From Lyngbya sp. PCC 8106 (GTDB taxonomy: Bacteria; Cyanobacteriota; Cyanobacteriia; Cyanobacteriales; Microcoleaceae), in assembly GCF_000169095.1 (NCBI RefSeq), contig NZ_AAVU01000043.1:1-63987 (forward strand): 63,987 nt of DNA. The letters are read 5' to 3'. The notes below the pieces were generated by a model. The model worked only from the letters and a program-made list of their open reading frames with translations. It ran no database searches and was not told where the DNA came from. Shown here piece by piece: positions 35,651 through 45,564 of the stretch (position 1 is the stretch's first letter; each line of letters starts with the position of its first letter). A program made the position numbers and the translations under genes.

Positions 35651-36841
35651 ATGTCCGCAAGTTCGGTAAATATTCTATTGATAGAAGATAGCTTGGCTGA
35701 AGCCCGCTTCCTGCAAGAATTGCTCAAAGGTTCCAAGCTAGAACCCTGTAATCTTATCCATGTCAAACGACTGACTGAAGCCGTCCATCTACTCACCGAC
35801 GAACAAGCCCTTGTCTATGATGTGATCTTACTGGATTTAACTCTCCCCGACAGTCAGGGACTCGAATCAATGAAGCCCCTTTTGCAATTTGCTCCGAGTG
35901 TTCCAATTGTCGTTTTAACGAATACTAATGATGATGAACTCGCTCTCGAAGCCGTTCGACAAGGAGCGCAAGATTATCTGGTGAAACGACAAGTGAATGT
36001 CGAAACATTGGTTCGTTCTCTGCGTTATGCAATTGAACGCAAACAAGCAATGGAATCTTTGCGGGAAGTTAATCAAACCTTATCTCATCGGGTCAAAGAA
36101 CAGACGGTAGAGTTGGTGAAAGCCAAAGAACAACATCAACTCACCTCAGAATTTGTTTCGATGATGTCTCACGATTTTCGCAATCCCTTAAGTACGATTT
36201 TATTGTCAACCGAATTATTGCGAGATTGGGAACAAAGTTTAAGCAAAGAGCAAAAAAGTTCGATCTTTCAACGCATTCGTTCTGCGGGTAAAAGTTTAGT
36301 TCAATTATTAGATGAAGTGATTTTAGTCGGTCAAGCCGATGTTGAGCGCTTAGAATGTTTACCGACTCCTCTCGATTTAGAATCTTTTTGTCAACAATTA
36401 GTCGAAGAAGCCAGACTTGAAGCCAGTTCTCAGCATCAAGTCGAATTAAAGATGCAAGGAGAATTTGCAGAAACATTATGGGATGAAAGCCTGTTACGAC
36501 ATATTTTTAGTAATTTATTCGCCAATGCGATTAAATATTCTCCTCAAGGCGGTATCATTCGGTTAGAAGTGATGGCTCAAGATAATATTGCCATTTTTGA
36601 TCTGATTGATCACGGGATTGGCATTCCACCCCATGATCTTGTAAAATTATTTCAAGCTTTTCATCGCGCCAGTAACGTCGGTAAAATTTCGGGTACAGGC
36701 TTAGGATTAGCGATTGTTCAGCGCTGTGTTGAGGCTCATGGGGGTGAGATTTCAGTTGAAAGTGAAGTCGGGGTTAGTACCACTTTTTCAGTACAATTAC
36801 CTTTAGTCTATTCTAGTTCTATAAGTTTACCAGAACTGTGA
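35651..36841 (+). CDS. Receiver-histidine kinase (reverse-hybrid) protein
   Basis: About 396 residues from ATG 35651, preceded by AAGGA; in-frame alternatives at 35618 and 35648 exist. An N-terminal receiver domain (LLIEDSLAEARF; Asp in VILLDLTLPDSQG; VVLTNT; YLVKRQ) is joined by a coiled linker to a HisKA domain (FVSMMSHDFRNPLSTILLS) and HATPase (FSNLFANAIKYSP, DHGIGI, GTGLGLAIV). Located 3' of rcp1, it may take part in the same light pathway; the partner is not known. Confidence 0.88.
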   Translation: MSASSVNILLIEDSLAEARFLQELLKGSKLEPCNLIHVKRLTEAVHLLTDEQALVYDVILLDLTLPDSQGLESMKPLLQFAPSVPIVVLTNTNDDELALEAVRQGAQDYLVKRQVNVETLVRSLRYAIERKQAMESLREVNQTLSHRVKEQTVELVKAKEQHQLTSEFVSMMSHDFRNPLSTILLSTELLRDWEQSLSKEQKSSIFQRIRSAGKSLVQLLDEVILVGQADVERLECLPTPLDLESFCQQLVEEARLEASSQHQVELKMQGEFAETLWDESLLRHIFSNLFANAIKYSPQGGIIRLEVMAQDNIAIFDLIDHGIGIPPHDLVKLFQAFHRASNVGKISGTGLGLAIVQRCVEAHGGEISVESEVGVSTTFSVQLPLVYSSSISLPEL

Positions 36842-36860
36842 TCAATTTTTGCTTATCTTA

Positions 36861-38513
36861 ATGAAAACTCAAGCTCATCAAGTTCAACCCAAAACCTTTA
36901 AACCTTCTCACATTCTACCATTAATTTTAGATTATTTTCAACGAAATTACAAACTCGGATTGGTTTTATTTGCAGGTGTATTAATGGGGCTAGCCGCAGA
37001 GCCTATAGGCTTTTGGCTATTAGCATGGGTGGCTTTAGTTCCCTTATGGCTTGTTGTTCTTCAGTCAAAAACTAGCAAGACTTCTACTTTACCATTTGCA
37101 ATAGCTTGGGGAATGGGCTATCACGGCACCGTTTTATTTTGGATCACGGGAGTTCACCCCATGACTTGGTTAGGTGTTCCTTGGTTAGCGAGTTTAGCCA
37201 TTGCACTGTTTTGTTGGATTTTTATTACCTTTTGGGGCGTTGGATTAGTCATAACTTGGGCGAAAATATTATCCATTGTCAGCCGCCAAATTCCCAGTCA
37301 AAATCTCAATCATCTCTTAACTCGTGTATTAGTTGGAACAGCCCTTTGGTGTGGTTTAGAATGGTTTTGGAGTCAAGGTTCTCTGTGGTGGTCATCCCTC
37401 TCTCTCACTCAAAGTTTTGGGAATTTAGTGATTCTCCATCTGGGTCGAATTTCTGGCCCTAATACCGTCACAGCGGCTTTAGTTGCGGTTAATGGATTAA
37501 TCGCAGAAGCATGGCTAATTAACCGAACAAAAAACAAAATAGAAACCCGAACAAAAACAATAATTTATTCACTCCCAATTTTATGTTTTTCCCTCGCCCA
37601 TTTAGTCGGATTTTATCTCTATATCCAACCCTTAAAAACCAACCCAGAAACCGCATTAAAAATTGGGATTATTCAAGGTAATATTCCCAACAAAATTAAA
37701 CTCTATTCCGAAGGATGGCGTCAAGCATTACAAGGCTACACAACCGGATACAGAACCCTAGCCGATCAAGGAGTAGATGCGGTACTCACTCCTGAAACTG
37801 CACTTCCTTTTTTGTGGAAAACACCCGCTCGTTATCAAAGTTCATTTTATCAAGCCATTTTAGAGAAAAAAGTTGTCGCTTGGGTGGGAAGTTATGGTCA
37901 AGAAGGGAATCGGATCAGCAACAGTTTATTTACCGTAGATGGTGAGGGAAATATCATCAGTCAATATAATAAAGTGAACCTTGTTCCTTTAGGAGAATAT
38001 ATTCCCTTTGAATCTATTTTAGGTCGCTTTATTAATCGATTATCTCCCTTAGATTCTCATCTGGTTAAAGGAGATCCCAGTCAACAATTTAAAACGACCT
38101 GGGGTCAAGCCATTGTCGGGATTTGTTATGATTCAACTTTTGCTCGACATTTTCGGCGTCAAGCCAAAACTGGAGGAGAATTTATATTAACCGCTTCTAA
38201 TAATTCCCATTATTCAGCAGGAATGTTAGCGCAACATCATGCTCAAGATGTAATGCGAGCAATAGAAACAGATCGTTGGGCGATCAGAGCAACAAATACA
38301 GGTTATTCTGGGGTGGTTGATCCCCATGGAAAAACCCTTTGGAGATCACAAATGGATACCTATGAACTTCATATTGGAACAATTCAACCCCAACAAACCC
38401 AAACCTTGTATGTTCGTTGGGGAGATTGGTTCACCCTCGTTTTACTAATTTTAAGTATCATCGCAATTGCTATTAATTTAGTTTTCAAAACAATATTTGG
38501 GGTTTCAGATTGA
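36861..38513 (+). CDS. lnt: Apolipoprotein N-acyltransferase
   Basis: About 550 residues. Multiple N-terminal membrane helices precede a nitrilase-type domain with the catalytic triad: Glu in LTPETALPF, Lys in YNKVNLVPLGEYIPFE and Cys in GICYDSTFARHFR; a last helix closes the protein. It adds the third acyl chain to lipoproteins. ATG 36861 is used; a TTG at 36849 is in frame. The next two genes encode lipoproteins. Confidence 0.93.
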   Translation: MKTQAHQVQPKTFKPSHILPLILDYFQRNYKLGLVLFAGVLMGLAAEPIGFWLLAWVALVPLWLVVLQSKTSKTSTLPFAIAWGMGYHGTVLFWITGVHPMTWLGVPWLASLAIALFCWIFITFWGVGLVITWAKILSIVSRQIPSQNLNHLLTRVLVGTALWCGLEWFWSQGSLWWSSLSLTQSFGNLVILHLGRISGPNTVTAALVAVNGLIAEAWLINRTKNKIETRTKTIIYSLPILCFSLAHLVGFYLYIQPLKTNPETALKIGIIQGNIPNKIKLYSEGWRQALQGYTTGYRTLADQGVDAVLTPETALPFLWKTPARYQSSFYQAILEKKVVAWVGSYGQEGNRISNSLFTVDGEGNIISQYNKVNLVPLGEYIPFESILGRFINRLSPLDSHLVKGDPSQQFKTTWGQAIVGICYDSTFARHFRRQAKTGGEFILTASNNSHYSAGMLAQHHAQDVMRAIETDRWAIRATNTGYSGVVDPHGKTLWRSQMDTYELHIGTIQPQQTQTLYVRWGDWFTLVLLILSIIAIAINLVFKTIFGVSD

Positions 38514-38574
38514 AAATTGCAGGTTATAACGGAAGAGTAATGTTAGACCCTCTGAGTTAGAGCCTATTTCTAGA

Positions 38575-39972
38575 ATGAAGTTTAAACTGACTCTCATTTT
38601 ATGTTTTCTGCTGAGTTTAGTCTTGGTCACTTGTTCTCAGTCAACTCCCGACAATTCCGTACCCCTTTCTACAAATAACAATACACCGATTAGTCTTTGG
38701 TGGACGAATGGATATTATCCAGAAGAAGATGAAGCCATTCAGCAAATTGTTCGTGAATGGGAAAATGAAAGCGGTTTTCAAGCAGAACTGAATTTTTCGG
38801 CTGAAGAAGTCAATCTCCAACGCATCCAAGCCGCCCTAGAAAGCAATAATCCACCCGATATTGTCTACAATCAAAAAGCAGAATTTGCACTGAATCCTCG
38901 TGTTGCTTGGGAAGGAAAAGGGAGTGAAGTTTCAGCCGTCATAGAACCGATTCAAGATCGCTATACTTCGAGTGCAATTCGTTCGACCTATTTATATAAT
39001 ACTCTCACTAAAAAATCAGGGTATTATGCCGTTCCAATTCATCAACAAACTTTACATATTCACTACTGGCGAGACTTGTTAAATGATGCTGGATTTACGG
39101 ATAGCGATATTCCTCAAGAATGGGATAAGTTTTGGAGCTTTTGGCAACAAGTTCAAGATAAATTGCGCGAACAAGGACAAGCAGATATTTATGGAATTGG
39201 TTTGAATTTTTCAGCCGAAGCTAATGATACTTTTTATGAATTTGAACAGGTTTTAGCTGCCTATGGGGTGAAATTATTGGATAATCAGGGTCAATTGCAA
39301 GTTAAAAATCCTCAAGTTCGTCAAGATTTAATTCAAGTGTTAGAGTGGTTTACAGACTTCTACAAAAAGGGATATGTTCCTGAAGATTCTGTTGACTGGC
39401 TTCCGGCAGATAATAACGTTAATTTCCTCAATCGCCGACTGGTTATGACATTAAATCCAACCCTCTCAATTCCCGCTTCTCAACATTCCGATGAACTCGT
39501 TTATCGGGATAAAATTGTGACTCTAGAATTCCCTAAAAATCCTGACGGGAGTTCACCCGAATACCTCGTTTCTGTTAAACAGGTTTTGAGTTTTTCCGCC
39601 TCTCCTCATCCACAGGAAGCTAAAAGTTTTCTGTCTTTTTTCGTTAAACCTGAAGTAATAAATGAATATCTAAAACAATCAGCAGGGCGTTATTTTCCTG
39701 TTATGCCTGAACTGCTTGCTGATCCCTTTTGGAATAACTTAGATGATCCTCATATTTCAGTTGCTCGTCAACAATTTGCTTCGACTCGTCCACTCAACTC
39801 TATATTATATCCTGCTTATGCTCAACTTTTTGCAGAAAATATTTGGGGTCAAGCCTTAGAAAAAATTGTCGTTGAAGGAGTCTCAGCAGAAGCCACAGCC
39901 GATCAGATCATTCAACAAATACAAACTATCTTTGCTGAATGGGAACAGTTAAAATTTGGAGAAAAAATATGA
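38575..39972 (+). CDS. Sugar-type ABC solute-binding lipoprotein, copy 1
   Basis: 465 residues. Signal with lipobox LVTC (Cys ~21). Family features of carbohydrate-binding (MalE/UgpB-like) proteins: ISLWWTNGYYPEEDEAIQQI, NPPDIVYNQKAEF, PIHQQTLHIHYWRDLL, DNNVNFLNRRLVMTLNP, QSAGRYFPVMPEL. The protein is 45-55 percent similar by eye to the following gene and overlaps it by ATGA. No permease or ATPase gene is nearby; the third gene of the run is a Cache-domain sensor kinase. It likely binds a sugar for sensing or partners with a distant transporter. Confidence 0.88.
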   Translation: MKFKLTLILCFLLSLVLVTCSQSTPDNSVPLSTNNNTPISLWWTNGYYPEEDEAIQQIVREWENESGFQAELNFSAEEVNLQRIQAALESNNPPDIVYNQKAEFALNPRVAWEGKGSEVSAVIEPIQDRYTSSAIRSTYLYNTLTKKSGYYAVPIHQQTLHIHYWRDLLNDAGFTDSDIPQEWDKFWSFWQQVQDKLREQGQADIYGIGLNFSAEANDTFYEFEQVLAAYGVKLLDNQGQLQVKNPQVRQDLIQVLEWFTDFYKKGYVPEDSVDWLPADNNVNFLNRRLVMTLNPTLSIPASQHSDELVYRDKIVTLEFPKNPDGSSPEYLVSVKQVLSFSASPHPQEAKSFLSFFVKPEVINEYLKQSAGRYFPVMPELLADPFWNNLDDPHISVARQQFASTRPLNSILYPAYAQLFAENIWGQALEKIVVEGVSAEATADQIIQQIQTIFAEWEQLKFGEKI

Positions 39973-41348
39973 AGCATAAATTTATTGTCATCTTACTTTT
40001 TTTATTCAGTTTAATTTTATCCACTTGTAGCGGAGAAATGCCCTCAAAAAATACTTCGACAAACATCAGTGATCGCCCTTTAACAATTTGGTGGAATCGA
40101 GGCTATTATCCCCAACAAGATGAAGCAATAGAACAACTTGTTTCTGACTGGCAAAAGCAAACTAAAAACTCTGTAGAATTATTATTTTTTGGTGAAGAGG
40201 AAACCCTTTCTAAAGCAATTCAAGCGATAGAGAATGGAAAACCACCCGATATTTTGTTTTCAGAAAGAGCAGAATATACTCTGATTCCGATTTGGGCAAA
40301 AAATGGAAAATTAGCTGATGTTTCACCCGTGATTGCATCCGTAAAAACCCAATATACTCCGGTTGCCTTACAATCCGCTCTACTCTATAATAATGTCACC
40401 AATAAAAGTTCTTATTATGCTGTTCCTTTAATGCAGCAAAGTCTTCATATTCACTATTGGAAAGATTTAGTTAAACAAATCGGTTTACCAGACTCAATTC
40501 CTCAAGATTGGCAAGGGTTTTGGAGTTATTGGAAACAAGCTCAAGAAACTTTATTACTGCAAGGACGAAGCGATATTTATGCGATGGGTATACCGATGTC
40601 TGTGGCTTCTTCTGATACTTATTGGGTATTTGAACAGATTCTCGAAGCTTATGATGTTCAACTGATTGATTCTCAGGGTGAACTTCAGATCGATAAACCC
40701 CAAGTCCAAGCCGGAATTATCGAAGCGTTAACATGGCTAACTAATCTTTATAAAGCCGGATATATTCCGCCTAATTCTATTAACTGGTTAAATGCAGATA
40801 ATAACACCACTTTCCTCAATAAAATGACCCTAATGACCTTAAATGTGAGTTTATCTATTCCGGGTTCACAACAACAAGATGAAGATATTTATCTCAATCA
40901 AATGGCAACAGTAGCATTTCCGAATAAACCGAGTGGAGAACCGATGAAATCCCTAACTTCAATTAAACAAGCTTTGATTTTTACCGCCTCTCCCAATCAA
41001 ACCCTAGCCCAAGAATTTCTCACTTATTTAGTCCAACCTGATCATTTAGAACAATATATTAAAGGAGCCGCAGGACGATATTTTCCAGTTATGCCTAAGC
41101 TATTTTCTGATCCATTTTGGAATAATCCAAATAATCCTCATGTTTATGAAGCCGCGAAACAATTACGCCAGGGTGAAACTCGTTCTTTATATCAAGTTTT
41201 AAATCCCGCTTATGCTCAAGTCTCTGCTGAAAATGTTTGGGGTGAAGCCCTTCAGCAAGTTGTTGTCAATGATGTCTCGCCAAGTGTTGCTGTTGATCAA
41301 GCAATTGAGCGGATTAAAGAAATTTTTACTCAATGGAAAACTACTTAA
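39969..41348 (+). CDS. Sugar-type ABC solute-binding lipoprotein, copy 2
   Basis: About 459 residues from ATG 39969 (MKHKFIVILLFLFSLIL), lipobox LSTC. Collinear with copy 1 over the whole length: LTIWWNRGYYPQQDEAIEQL, KPPDILFSERAEY, PLMQQSLHIHYWKDLV, NADNNTTFLNKMTLMTLN, GAAGRYFPVMPKL. Evidently a tandem duplicate that has diverged. ATGA overlap with copy 1 and a 18-bp gap to the sensor kinase indicate one operon. Confidence 0.88.
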   Translation: MKHKFIVILLFLFSLILSTCSGEMPSKNTSTNISDRPLTIWWNRGYYPQQDEAIEQLVSDWQKQTKNSVELLFFGEEETLSKAIQAIENGKPPDILFSERAEYTLIPIWAKNGKLADVSPVIASVKTQYTPVALQSALLYNNVTNKSSYYAVPLMQQSLHIHYWKDLVKQIGLPDSIPQDWQGFWSYWKQAQETLLLQGRSDIYAMGIPMSVASSDTYWVFEQILEAYDVQLIDSQGELQIDKPQVQAGIIEALTWLTNLYKAGYIPPNSINWLNADNNTTFLNKMTLMTLNVSLSIPGSQQQDEDIYLNQMATVAFPNKPSGEPMKSLTSIKQALIFTASPNQTLAQEFLTYLVQPDHLEQYIKGAAGRYFPVMPKLFSDPFWNNPNNPHVYEAAKQLRQGETRSLYQVLNPAYAQVSAENVWGEALQQVVVNDVSPSVAVDQAIERIKEIFTQWKTT

Positions 41349-41366
41349 ATAGGAATTAACTTAAGA

Positions 41367-43397
41367 ATGAAATCCTGGAAAAAAAGTCTATTGATACAGC
41401 TTGTAGGCTCATTTTTATTGCTTTCATTAGTGATTGTTTCTTTAGTGGGTTCTGTGGCTTTTTATCAAGCTAAAACCTCTTTAAAGCAATCCGTTTTTGA
41501 TCGCCTGAGTTCAGCTGCCTCTCTGAAAGAACAAGAGTTGAATCGTTGGGCAAGAGATCAAAGCCTAACGGTATTATCATTGGCTCAGTTGCCCGAAATC
41601 CGCAGTCAAGCCGAAGCTCTTTTAAGCAACTCTGATGTGGAATCTAATCAAAGTTTATTACAGGAGAGTTTAACGGCTTTTATTAAGCATCAAACTGGGT
41701 TAAAAGAGATTTTTATTGTCTCCCGATCAGGTCGAGTTCTAGCTTCAACTGATCCGACTCAAATTGGCTTATATAAACCTTTAGTTCAATATAGTTTAGT
41801 CACGCCAGACTCAACAGAGGGATTTATTTCTAATTTTTATCGCTCACCGGAGACTGGACAGCCTAAAATTACCTTTGCAATTCCGCTTTTAAATGCTGAA
41901 AATAAACAACAGGGAATTCTTGCGGCTCATTTAAACTTAGATCGAATTGATCAAATTATTCGTCAAAGTACAGGCTTAGGAAGTACAGGAGAAACCTATT
42001 TAGTTGGCAATGTAGGGAGCAGTTTATCCAGTCGTTATGTTTTTATATCGAGTAAACAATCGAATTTAAAAGAATTTTCTGAAGGCATCGAAAGTTGGTC
42101 AATTAAAGAAGCGATGCAAGGAAAAAATGGTCGCGGATTTTATCGCAATTATCGGGATACACCTGTGATTGGAGTTTATTATGCTTTACCCGGACAAGAT
42201 TTAGCTTTAATTGCAGAACAAACTGAAGCAGAAGCATTTAATCCTGCTCGAAAACTAGCCATTTCAATTTTAATCAGTGGTTTATTTTTATCGAGTCTGA
42301 TGGCAGTGGGAATGTTAATATTAGGTCGGCAAATTGTTAAACCAATTAAAGCAATTGCTCAAACCGCTCGTTTAGTGAGTACAGGAGATTTGAATCAAAC
42401 AGCACCTGTACTGAGTAATAATGAAATTGGAGCGCTAGCTTGTACATTTAACCAGATGATCAAACAGTTGAGATTATCCTATCAACAGTTAGCCGATTAT
42501 AGTCATACTTTAGAAGAAAATGTTGAGCAAAGAACGCAGGAAATTCGTTATAAAAATCAAGATTTAGAAGCGACCTTAAAAGAACTTAAAAAAGCTCAAA
42601 CTAAACTGGTTCAACAAGAAAAAATGGCAAGTTTAGGTCAGCTTGTTGCTGGAATTGCCCATGAGATTAATAATCCTGTTAACTTTATTTATGGAAATGT
42701 AGAACCTGCTTATGAATATGCTCAGGATTTGTTAAACTTAATCCGGCTTTATCAACAACACTATCCTCACCCCTCTCAAGAAATTATTGATGAGATTGAT
42801 GAAATTGACTTAGCATTTATTCAAGAAGACTTTATGCAGTTATTAAATTCTATGAAGGACGGATCTGAACGGATTAAAGATATTGTTTTATCTCTGCGAA
42901 ATTTTTCTCGACTAGATGAATCTGAACAAAAACAAGTCGATATTCATCAAGGAATTGATAGTAGTCTTAGACTTTTACAAAATCGTCTCAAAGCTCAATC
43001 TGGTCAGGTCGAAATTAAAGTTAATAAACAATATAGCCAGCTTCCTTTGATTAACTGCTATCCGAGTCAACTTAATCAAGTTTATATGAATCTTCTCAGT
43101 AATGCAATTGATGCTTTACAACAAGATGATCAAGTGATCAATCCTGAAATTAATATCTGTACAACGGTGATCAATAATCACATTGAAATTAGAATTGCGG
43201 ATAATGGTTCAGGGATTAAACCAGAAATATTAGAGCAAATTTTTGATCCATTTTTCACAACAAAACCCGTTGGCAAAGGAACGGGTCTAGGTTTATCAAT
43301 TAGTTATCAAATTATTGTAGAAAAGCACAAAGGACAGCTTCTCTGTTATTCTAAACGGGGAAAAGGAACAGAGTTTAGGATTAAACTACCGATTTAA
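41367..43397 (+). CDS. dCache-HAMP sensor histidine kinase
   Basis: 676 residues: N-terminal membrane helix (~10-30), periplasmic double Cache-like domain (~35-300; FDRLSSAASLKEQELNRWARDQ, IFIVSRSGRVLASTDPTQIG), second helix (~301-325), HAMP (VKPIKAIAQTARLVSTGDL), coiled coil, HisKA (GQLVAGIAHEINNPVNFI) and HATPase (NLLSNAIDAL, DNGSGI, GTGLGLSIS). It sits last in an operon with two solute-binding lipoproteins, which suggests ligand-loaded lipoproteins signal to its periplasmic domain. No response regulator is adjacent. Confidence 0.92.
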   Translation: MKSWKKSLLIQLVGSFLLLSLVIVSLVGSVAFYQAKTSLKQSVFDRLSSAASLKEQELNRWARDQSLTVLSLAQLPEIRSQAEALLSNSDVESNQSLLQESLTAFIKHQTGLKEIFIVSRSGRVLASTDPTQIGLYKPLVQYSLVTPDSTEGFISNFYRSPETGQPKITFAIPLLNAENKQQGILAAHLNLDRIDQIIRQSTGLGSTGETYLVGNVGSSLSSRYVFISSKQSNLKEFSEGIESWSIKEAMQGKNGRGFYRNYRDTPVIGVYYALPGQDLALIAEQTEAEAFNPARKLAISILISGLFLSSLMAVGMLILGRQIVKPIKAIAQTARLVSTGDLNQTAPVLSNNEIGALACTFNQMIKQLRLSYQQLADYSHTLEENVEQRTQEIRYKNQDLEATLKELKKAQTKLVQQEKMASLGQLVAGIAHEINNPVNFIYGNVEPAYEYAQDLLNLIRLYQQHYPHPSQEIIDEIDEIDLAFIQEDFMQLLNSMKDGSERIKDIVLSLRNFSRLDESEQKQVDIHQGIDSSLRLLQNRLKAQSGQVEIKVNKQYSQLPLINCYPSQLNQVYMNLLSNAIDALQQDDQVINPEINICTTVINNHIEIRIADNGSGIKPEILEQIFDPFFTTKPVGKGTGLGLSISYQIIVEKHKGQLLCYSKRGKGTEFRIKLPI

Positions 43398-43412
43398 ACT
43401 CCGTAAATTAGA

Positions 43413-43826
43413 TTAAGTTGAAGCCGCAATTGCCGCAATTATACCCAGAACAAATAAGATAGCGAAGAACACTAAAGCAATAATCACTAACCAGTATTGC
43501 AAGGTGTAAAGTTTGCGAAGTTCGCCCAAAGCGATCATTAAATTCTCAATATCTGTTCCCGCAGTTGTGACAATTTGTTTGAATGCTTTTGCTGCATTTC
43601 TTGTCCAGGTACCAATCAGTAATGAGAAAAATCCTTGAATTAAATTATTCAGAACAATCACTGTTTTTTCAGAAGCCGCGAGACCTGTAAATAGATTCAC
43701 AACTCCCACTACAATTCCCAAAATCCCAATTACAATTAATAGAATCGCCACAAAATTCATTTTTTTGGCTAAATCCCCGATTAGCTCGTTCTGACTGGTG
43801 CTAAACTCATACCCCGATGGTGTCAT
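43413..43826 (-). CDS. Membrane protein with three hydrophobic helices, unknown
   Basis: 137 residues. Helices at about 24-47 (FVAILLIVIGILGIVVGVVNLF), 58-74 (LNNLIQGFFSLLIG) and 110-133 (LVIIALVFFAILFVLGIIAAI). The N terminus is short and polar. Convergent with the sensor kinase upstream, 15 bp between stops. No family assignment. Confidence 0.7.
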   Translation of the reverse strand: MTPSGYEFSTSQNELIGDLAKKMNFVAILLIVIGILGIVVGVVNLFTGLAASEKTVIVLNNLIQGFFSLLIGTWTRNAAKAFKQIVTTAGTDIENLMIALGELRKLYTLQYWLVIIALVFFAILFVLGIIAAIAAST

Positions 43827-44057
43827 GGCATCATTCTCCGATTTGTTCTAGCTCTATCATCATTGCAGAGAGTGCCACAGCGAGCAACAGAAATTAATGT
43901 AATGTAAAAGTTTAAGCTTTAGTTAAGCAGAGATTAATCTTGGAAACCTTTTGTACAAGGATTCCCGTCTTTACTTAAAATAAAAGAGAGTCCGTATATT
44001 TCGGGTGGATCTGCACAGCTAACTTTAACAAAATCTTTAACTTTAATCAACTAACCC

Positions 44058-45506
44058 ATGCTAAATACCTACTCCCCCGATCACTCTCACATCATCGAGT
44101 TCAACCGTTCTGCTCAAAATCTCCATCTAGAGTCAACTTTAGAAGATCTTTCTTTGTTTGAAATTCAAGTTGATATTAATCAAAGAGGAGTGATTGTTAC
44201 TCAACTTTTTGAGTCAGACTCTACCATTCCCGGTGTGATTTTGATGGATGGAAAAAAGTTCATCGGAATGATTTCTCAACGGCGATTTTTTGAACGGATG
44301 AGTCGCCCCTATGCCCGAGAATTATTTTTAGGGCGATCGCTTCATATTTTCTACAATTTTGCTCAAACCGATTTATTATTATTATCAGGAGATACCCCGG
44401 TTGTGGAAGCTGCCCAACAAGCTATCCGTCGTTCTCCCCATCTTCTTTATGAACCGATTGTCGTCAAACTTTCCTCTGATGAATATCGATTGCTAGAAGT
44501 GCAACAACTTCTCATCGCTCAATCTTGTATTCATCAACTGGCGACTGAACTCCTCCGTCAAAAAACTCAAGCCCAACTCATTCAAACTGAAAAGTTAGCA
44601 ACTTTAGGTCAAATGTTAGCAGGGGTTTCTCACGAAATTCGGAATCCTGTTGCCTGTATTTTAGGTAATCTTCAGTGTCTTTCTCATTATTATCAAGATC
44701 TTATGGGTTTAGCCGAAACCTATGAACAAGAATTTCCGCAACCTTCCCAAGCTATCAAAGACTATAAAAACGAAATTGATTTTGAATTTACTCAACAAGA
44801 CTTACCCGAAGTTTTAGACAGCATCAAAATTTCTTCTGAACGACTCACTCATCTTGTTAATAGTCTCCGAGGTTTTTCCCGAATTGATAGTTATAAACCT
44901 GAAAAAGTAGAGATCAACTATTGTCTAGAAAACACCCTACTGATTTTAAAAAACCGCTTCAAACCCGGAACAAACCTGATCAAAAAATACGGAAAAATTC
45001 CCCCAATCTACGGCTACCCCAATCAACTAAGTCAAGTTTTTCTCAATATCATTTCCAACGCAATTGATGCGCTAGAAGATATTAGCCAAGACCATCCACA
45101 TCTAGCAAAAATAACGATTAAAACAGAAGTTCGAGAATGTTCTGAGATCGAAAAGCAGACGCTTAAAATTCCTTCTCATTCCCCAATGGACGCATTATTA
45201 CACTATCCCGAATATTTTGATCATTCCAGTTCACCAAATTCTAATTGTGACTGTCAAACACAACCCTCTAATCACTTACCTTGCTGCATTTCAATTCGGA
45301 TCAGTGATAATGGCCCTGGAATTCCAGCCAGCATTTTAGACCGTATTTTTGAAACCTTTTTTACCACAAAATCTCCCGAAAAAGGTACGGGTTTAGGCTT
45401 GTCTATCAGCCATCAAATTATTACTGAAAAACACCGAGGAAAATTAAATGTGACCTCCCAAGTGGGACGAGGTACAGAATTTGAAATTTTGTTACCTATT
45501 CTGTAA
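44058..45506 (+). CDS. Histidine kinase with CBS-like N-terminal domain
   Basis: 482 residues. Residues ~20-150 look like a CBS-pair/related sensory module (FESDSTIPGVILMDGKKFIGMISQRRFFERMSRPYARELFLGR). HisKA follows (GQMLAGVSHEIRNPVACILGN) and HATPase (NIISNAIDAL, DNGPGIP, GTGLGLSIS). A Cys-rich low-complexity insertion (SNCDCQTQPSNHLPCC) interrupts the HATPase before the G1 box. No membrane segment, so cytosolic. Kinase catalytic part resembles that of the preceding sensor kinase. Confidence 0.85.
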   Translation: MLNTYSPDHSHIIEFNRSAQNLHLESTLEDLSLFEIQVDINQRGVIVTQLFESDSTIPGVILMDGKKFIGMISQRRFFERMSRPYARELFLGRSLHIFYNFAQTDLLLLSGDTPVVEAAQQAIRRSPHLLYEPIVVKLSSDEYRLLEVQQLLIAQSCIHQLATELLRQKTQAQLIQTEKLATLGQMLAGVSHEIRNPVACILGNLQCLSHYYQDLMGLAETYEQEFPQPSQAIKDYKNEIDFEFTQQDLPEVLDSIKISSERLTHLVNSLRGFSRIDSYKPEKVEINYCLENTLLILKNRFKPGTNLIKKYGKIPPIYGYPNQLSQVFLNIISNAIDALEDISQDHPHLAKITIKTEVRECSEIEKQTLKIPSHSPMDALLHYPEYFDHSSSPNSNCDCQTQPSNHLPCCISIRISDNGPGIPASILDRIFETFFTTKSPEKGTGLGLSISHQIITEKHRGKLNVTSQVGRGTEFEILLPIL

Positions 45507-45564
45507 AATTAATTAGCTTACTGAGTTCTAAAATCTCAGGATCTAATTGAAGGAGATGTAGGGA

